From contig CAJUQH010000003.1 in assembly GCA_910588095.1 (NCBI GenBank), positions 96,042 to 160,041 on the forward strand: 64,000 bases of DNA, written 5' to 3'. Below are positions 60,248 to 64,000 of this stretch, in pieces. Position 1 is the stretch's first letter, and the number at the start of each line of letters is the position of its first letter. Made by a program: the position numbers and the translations under genes. Below the pieces are notes generated by a model that did no database searches, was not told where the DNA came from, and saw only the letters and a program-made list of their open reading frames with translations. This DNA is from an uncultured Eggerthellaceae bacterium (GTDB taxonomy: Bacteria > Actinomycetota > Coriobacteriia > Coriobacteriales > Eggerthellaceae).

Positions 60248-63200
60248 ATGCGAGCACCTGCCGTTTCTTTCACCTATAAGCTGGTTGCTGCGTTCTTGGC
60301 AGCATTGTTGATGTCCGCCCTTATTCCCGTCGATGCCCTCGCAGGAGAAGCGAGCGTAGATTCAGCTGGGGGTGAAGTCGTAGCATCGGGCTTGTCCGAC
60401 CAGTCGAATGCTTTTGCTAATGTTTCTGGAGAATCCCAAGGGGCTAGTATCGACCAGGATGCAGAAGACTCGCCTGTAATCCCGATGCTTGCATCGGGGT
60501 TGGTTGGCAAGCCGAGTAGCTTCATCAACTCCGACGTTGCTCTCGACAGCGAACCTATCATCGGCTCCTTCACGGTCGATGGCCTGACCTATGCGGTCAT
60601 CGACGGCCCCTACGTCGAGCTCGTCGGTGTCTCACCTGACTGGCAACAGGTCATGAACTCACAGGAAGGCAAGGGCTTCGGTGCAGCCCCGATGCTTGCA
60701 TCGGGGTCTGATGGGGTTGAGACCGATGCTGCGACTCTCACCCTCCCCGAAACCGTCTCCTACGCAGGCGCGTCCCATATCGTATCTTCGGTGGGTTCCT
60801 ACGCCTTCTACCTCTCAGGAGTGACGTCCGTCACGTTGCCTGCGAGCGTGAGCGATGTCGACGACCGCGCGTTCCGCTCGAGCGACGTCGCAAGCGTCAC
60901 AGTCGCCGAAGGCAACCCGACCTATTCCTCTTTCGACGGCGCCTTGTACGACGCCGAACGTCTTAGCCTCTTGCTCATTCCCGAGGGCAAGCAGGGCGCC
61001 GTCCTTCTCCCCAAGACCGCGGAGGTGGCAGAAGCCAGCGTGTTCTCGCATTGCCCGCTGGTGGATTCCATCTCCGTGGAGAAGGACGGCGCAGCATTCG
61101 CCTCGGAGAATGGTCTTCTATATGACGCCAGCTTGACGACGCTCCTTCGCGTGCCTGCTGGCGCCACCGACATCACCATCCGCGATGGCTGCACCACGAT
61201 AGCTGCCGGCGCCCTCGAGGCCTGCGCGAAGCTCACGACCATCAACGCACCAGCAACCGTGACCTCCATCAGCCCCGACGTCTTCCACTCGATACCCACC
61301 GTGAGCCTGCCCGCCGCCTCTCTCGCTGAAGAAGTCCCGCAGCTCACCGCCATGGTCGCTTTATCCTCGACTGATGACGATCTGCCGAAGGTAATCCCAT
61401 TTTCTATTGGGGTATTTCTATACGAGAAAGCTGATGCATCGCTCTGGCAGGCTGTCGGCTGCAAGATCTTTTCAGAAGGCGGCCACGCTGATGCTACCTT
61501 GAGCGAAAGCATCTCTTCTGTTGAAAAAGAGCCGATGGCTTCTGGGTTGCAATCTAGTCTCTCTTATGGGGTCATGACGCATCGATTTAACGGAAATGGC
61601 GGCTATATCCATTCTGTAGCCTGTGAGAGCATTGCTGATAGCTTGCCGATTGTGCAGCATGCGAATGACCCGAGTGCGATAATCCGGGTCCGAGGAAAGG
61701 CGATTTATCTTTATCGGCCCGATGGATCTTTGGCAGATACTCTTACTATTATGCCACGAGAGGGATGCACGTTTTTGGGTTGGGGCGTGAATTCCAATGC
61801 TGCTACCGTGCCAATATCGACTTATGGTGACGCACGCGTTGACCAAGCACCTGACGTATATGCTTTGTGGAACGTTGCCGTAAAATGGGATGGCAACGGA
61901 GGTCGATGGAATGGTGCTCTTGATGAAGCGTCCGTGAAAGAGGTGATGGTACGGGGAGGCACAGGCAATCTTTTTGGCCCTTCAGGAGATCCGTCTCCCA
62001 TTCGTCCGGGGTATGTTTTCCAGGGATGGAGCACAGATAGGCAGGGAAGTGGTACCCCTGAAAAAAGCGTAAGCATCGAGCACGACCCCGTAACTTTTTA
62101 TGCTCAATGGAGGGCAATCGATTACGACCTCGGCTTCGACACCAACTCCGAACCGGGTGATGCCGACTACGCCGGCGAGCCCAAGGACGACCAGACGGTG
62201 AACGTCGAGAGCGGGCCGACCGTCATCGAGGACCCCAAGCGGCCAGGCTACGTCTTCCAAGGCTGGACCATCCCGAATGCCGATGGCGAGCACGCCCTCG
62301 ACCAAGACCTCGTCTACTCAGAAGGGGAGGGCGATGACAAGAAGTGGTACGTAGACGCCTCCAAGCTGCCTGACTATTACGAACAGCTCAAGAACGAGGA
62401 AGGCAAGATAGAGCTCACAGCCCGCTGGACCTCTGTCATCAGCGTAGATGTGCCAAGCTCTGCCACCTTCTACTACGACCTCGTCACCGACCAATCTGCA
62501 GAAGCCCACGAGGCTGCCTTGTCAGGCACCACCTCCTTCAGCTCCAAGAGCCAGGTGGACTTGCGCATATGCGGTCTCGAATCGAAGAAGGCAGCGGGAG
62601 CAGATGGCCTGTTCTCAAGCGGAGCCGACTCTGCCCTTTTGTCGGTGTATCCGGCACCGAACGACAAGGCGCAGACCGTGGAAGGCGCCCAGCAAGGCCC
62701 CGCAGGCGCGAAGCCGGCCACCGCTGTGGACTTCTCCCTCGATGACATCGTGCTCGAACGAGCCTTCACAAAGGAAGACGCCGATGCCTACAAGATACCC
62801 GCAGGAGACGACCTCACGCTCGCCTACCGCTTGAACCTGAGCGATGCCGCCAAGCTCGACTACGACAAGATACTCACCATGGCCGAAGGCGACGAAGCAT
62901 CGCTCGCGAGCCTGACGTACACTTTCACGGCCAACTATGACGCCCAGTGCTTCTGGACGACTGACGATGATGGCTCGACCTTGAGCGTATTCGACATCAA
63001 GCGAGATGCCGAGAAGATAGCAGCAGGGGACACGGCCACCATATCCAAGTACACGCGATGGATGAACGCCGACCATCGCTTCTACGTGAAGTGGTATGAC
63101 CAAGGACTCGGTGAGCTCGACGGCGGCCTTGCCCAAGGTAGGTACACCACTTACGAAGTGCGCATAATCGGCCTGAACCATGATGACAAGTCTGACGGCT

Positions 63201-63835
63201 CCGGCAAAGCCGGCATCACCTTCCAGTTCGTCGATTGCCTTGTCGCGCCTTACAGGATGGCAAGCTCAGTGACGGGTGGTTGGAAGTGCACAGAATTGCG
63301 CGCGAACATGAATCCGCCTGAAATAACAAAAGGGCTGCAGATACAAGGGCAGGACACCGATTCGATTTGGAATCAAACGCCGTATGGGTTGCGATTTGCT
63401 ATTAAGACGGTGGATAAAACGTCATACAGTAAGGGAGTTTGGGGGAATTACGAGACTGCAGCTAATCCTGAAAAGATGTTCTTGGTAGGGGTAAGCGAGG
63501 TTTATCCACGCAGAGCAAGCTTTAGCGGGAATAACTGGTATCATGGCGTCTATTTTGATAGCAAATTCAACGGAGAAGGCACACCGTACGCTTACTACAT
63601 TCAGATGAATCCGTTATTCAATGTCGTGAATACAGGTGGGGTAGTGAATCCTGGCTTGGTTAAAGAAAACAATGGGTTATCTGTTGCAGGAGGTTGGTTG
63701 AGCTGGTGGCATCGGACGTATTCTCCTTATGATCCAGGAGCAAAAGACCGTTTTGAGGGAGTAAATGCTCAGGCGGCTACATGGAACATGCCATGCACGG
63801 TTAAGAGCGGAGTTTCACCAGCTTTTGCGTTGTGA
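60248..63835 (+). CDS. Large BspA/InlB-like surface protein 3
   Basis: 1195 residues. Signal peptide MRAPAVSFTYKLVAAFLAALL then MSALIPVDALAGE. Then Ser/Asp/Glu linker with PMLASG; LRR_5-like domain (LTLPETVSYAG to about 61300); a divergent AT-richer cassette (about 61380-62110) including a Bacteroides-Listeria-type FQGWSTDRQG; a second GYVFQGWTIP repeat; stalk (SVISVDVPSSATFYYDLV); and C-terminal domain ending VSPAFAL. The last 200 residues also shift to lower GC and different codons, unlike the GC-rich core, suggesting exchanged modules. No cell-wall anchor motif is visible. Confidence 0.85.
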   Translation: MRAPAVSFTYKLVAAFLAALLMSALIPVDALAGEASVDSAGGEVVASGLSDQSNAFANVSGESQGASIDQDAEDSPVIPMLASGLVGKPSSFINSDVALDSEPIIGSFTVDGLTYAVIDGPYVELVGVSPDWQQVMNSQEGKGFGAAPMLASGSDGVETDAATLTLPETVSYAGASHIVSSVGSYAFYLSGVTSVTLPASVSDVDDRAFRSSDVASVTVAEGNPTYSSFDGALYDAERLSLLLIPEGKQGAVLLPKTAEVAEASVFSHCPLVDSISVEKDGAAFASENGLLYDASLTTLLRVPAGATDITIRDGCTTIAAGALEACAKLTTINAPATVTSISPDVFHSIPTVSLPAASLAEEVPQLTAMVALSSTDDDLPKVIPFSIGVFLYEKADASLWQAVGCKIFSEGGHADATLSESISSVEKEPMASGLQSSLSYGVMTHRFNGNGGYIHSVACESIADSLPIVQHANDPSAIIRVRGKAIYLYRPDGSLADTLTIMPREGCTFLGWGVNSNAATVPISTYGDARVDQAPDVYALWNVAVKWDGNGGRWNGALDEASVKEVMVRGGTGNLFGPSGDPSPIRPGYVFQGWSTDRQGSGTPEKSVSIEHDPVTFYAQWRAIDYDLGFDTNSEPGDADYAGEPKDDQTVNVESGPTVIEDPKRPGYVFQGWTIPNADGEHALDQDLVYSEGEGDDKKWYVDASKLPDYYEQLKNEEGKIELTARWTSVISVDVPSSATFYYDLVTDQSAEAHEAALSGTTSFSSKSQVDLRICGLESKKAAGADGLFSSGADSALLSVYPAPNDKAQTVEGAQQGPAGAKPATAVDFSLDDIVLERAFTKEDADAYKIPAGDDLTLAYRLNLSDAAKLDYDKILTMAEGDEASLASLTYTFTANYDAQCFWTTDDDGSTLSVFDIKRDAEKIAAGDTATISKYTRWMNADHRFYVKWYDQGLGELDGGLAQGRYTTYEVRIIGLNHDDKSDGSGKAGITFQFVDCLVAPYRMASSVTGGWKCTELRANMNPPEITKGLQIQGQDTDSIWNQTPYGLRFAIKTVDKTSYSKGVWGNYETAANPEKMFLVGVSEVYPRRASFSGNNWYHGVYFDSKFNGEGTPYAYYIQMNPLFNVVNTGGVVNPGLVKENNGLSVAGGWLSWWHRTYSPYDPGAKDRFEGVNAQAATWNMPCTVKSGVSPAFAL
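60481..60498. repeat. Coding palindrome CCCGATGC-TT-GCATCGGG, copy 1
   Basis: In frame, encoding PMLASG after the signal peptide. The same site carries CCCCGATGC-AG-GCATCGGGG in surface protein 2. Confidence 0.65.
60687..60706. repeat. Coding palindrome CCCCGATGC-TT-GCATCGGGG, copy 2
   Basis: In frame at the linker before the LRR domain, the position occupied by the REP-like repeat in surface proteins 1 and 2. Confidence 0.65.
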
Positions 63836-64000
63836 GTGTGTAGTTATAGGCAAGATAACTTGAAAAAGCAGTCATGTCTAATGTCGCGACGAATATAGAA
63901 TGCTGCAGGAACCGAATACTGCCCTGCAGAAACGGTGGCAGAAGAGCAGTGTGAGTTAACTTAATCCGGATTTTGGGCGCTTCCCCCATGCTACGGCAAG
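63836..64000. other. Window end after surface protein 3
   Basis: No gene. Two weak hairpins: AGTTAT/ATAACT (63842-63860) followed by TGAAAAAG, and CTGCAGG/CCTGCAG (about 63903-63930). Either could end the transcript. Confidence 0.4.

Noticed and set aside
1..64000. CRISPR arrays, rRNA operons, insertion sequences or prophage genes
   Set aside because: No spaced direct repeats, rRNA-like stretches, transposases or phage structural genes were found.

Overview
The window is high-GC DNA from a gut-type actinobacterium of the class Coriobacteriia, most likely Eggerthellaceae (Eggerthella, Gordonibacter, Slackia or Adlercreutzia relatives). The evidence is a LuxR regulator with a multi-pass membrane N-terminus beside a molybdopterin enzyme, a PPi-type phosphofructokinase, large BspA/InlB-like surface proteins, a monoderm Tad pilus locus, and frequent AUA codons in a GC-rich background. 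Taxonomy is inferred from gene content only.

Layout. 1-9.6 kb is housekeeping: the end of a SurA-like foldase, PPi-PFK, a RecJ-RecQ fusion, Rel, an MBL hydrolase and CysK. 9.8-13.5 kb is surface protein 1, broken in the signal-peptide region by a G8 tract. 13.9-24.8 kb is mostly minus-strand: a TVP38 membrane protein, PRC-barrel, YtxH, Ddl, an aminotransferase, two small unknowns, SerS and a Ser/Thr kinase with membrane tail. 25.1-29.6 kb holds tRNA-Leu, an orphan small-RNA-like unit and surface protein 2 (minus) with a structured leader. 29.7-37.1 kb holds a SerA-like dehydrogenase, the membrane LuxR regulator, a zinc-ribbon protein and a molybdopterin operon. 37.2-43.7 kb is an LRR / VWA-metallopeptidase / MoxR-methyltransferase gene set. 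43.7-46.8 kb holds trigger factor, a SlyD-like PPIase, a trigger-factor-like chaperone and tRNA-Val. 47.2-57.8 kb is a Tad/Flp pilus operon. 57.7-59.7 kb holds a ModE-like repressor and ThrC. 60.2-63.8 kb is surface protein 3 with its structured leader.

Main points. (1) Surface proteins 2 and 3 share a promoter and a pseudoknotted 5' leader RNA. Almost every helix differs in sequence between the two copies but keeps its pairing, which is the pattern of a conserved structured RNA; I do not recognise it as a known class. (2) Surface protein 1 is out of frame by one base at a G8 tract. A ninth G would restore a 1200-residue protein, the same length as paralogue 2, suggesting phase variation. (3) The molybdopterin enzyme has lost all four Fe-S cysteines of its catalytic subunit, and its partner subunit is a shortened ferredoxin-type protein that has lost nearly all cluster cysteines. 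This suggests a non-redox or unusually wired Mo enzyme. (4) A compact LRR, VWA and MoxR-methyltransferase gene set follows it and resembles AAA+/VWA cofactor-insertion or conflict modules. (5) Palindromic repeats are carried inside the coding frames of the three surface proteins, with different repeat families at homologous linker positions.
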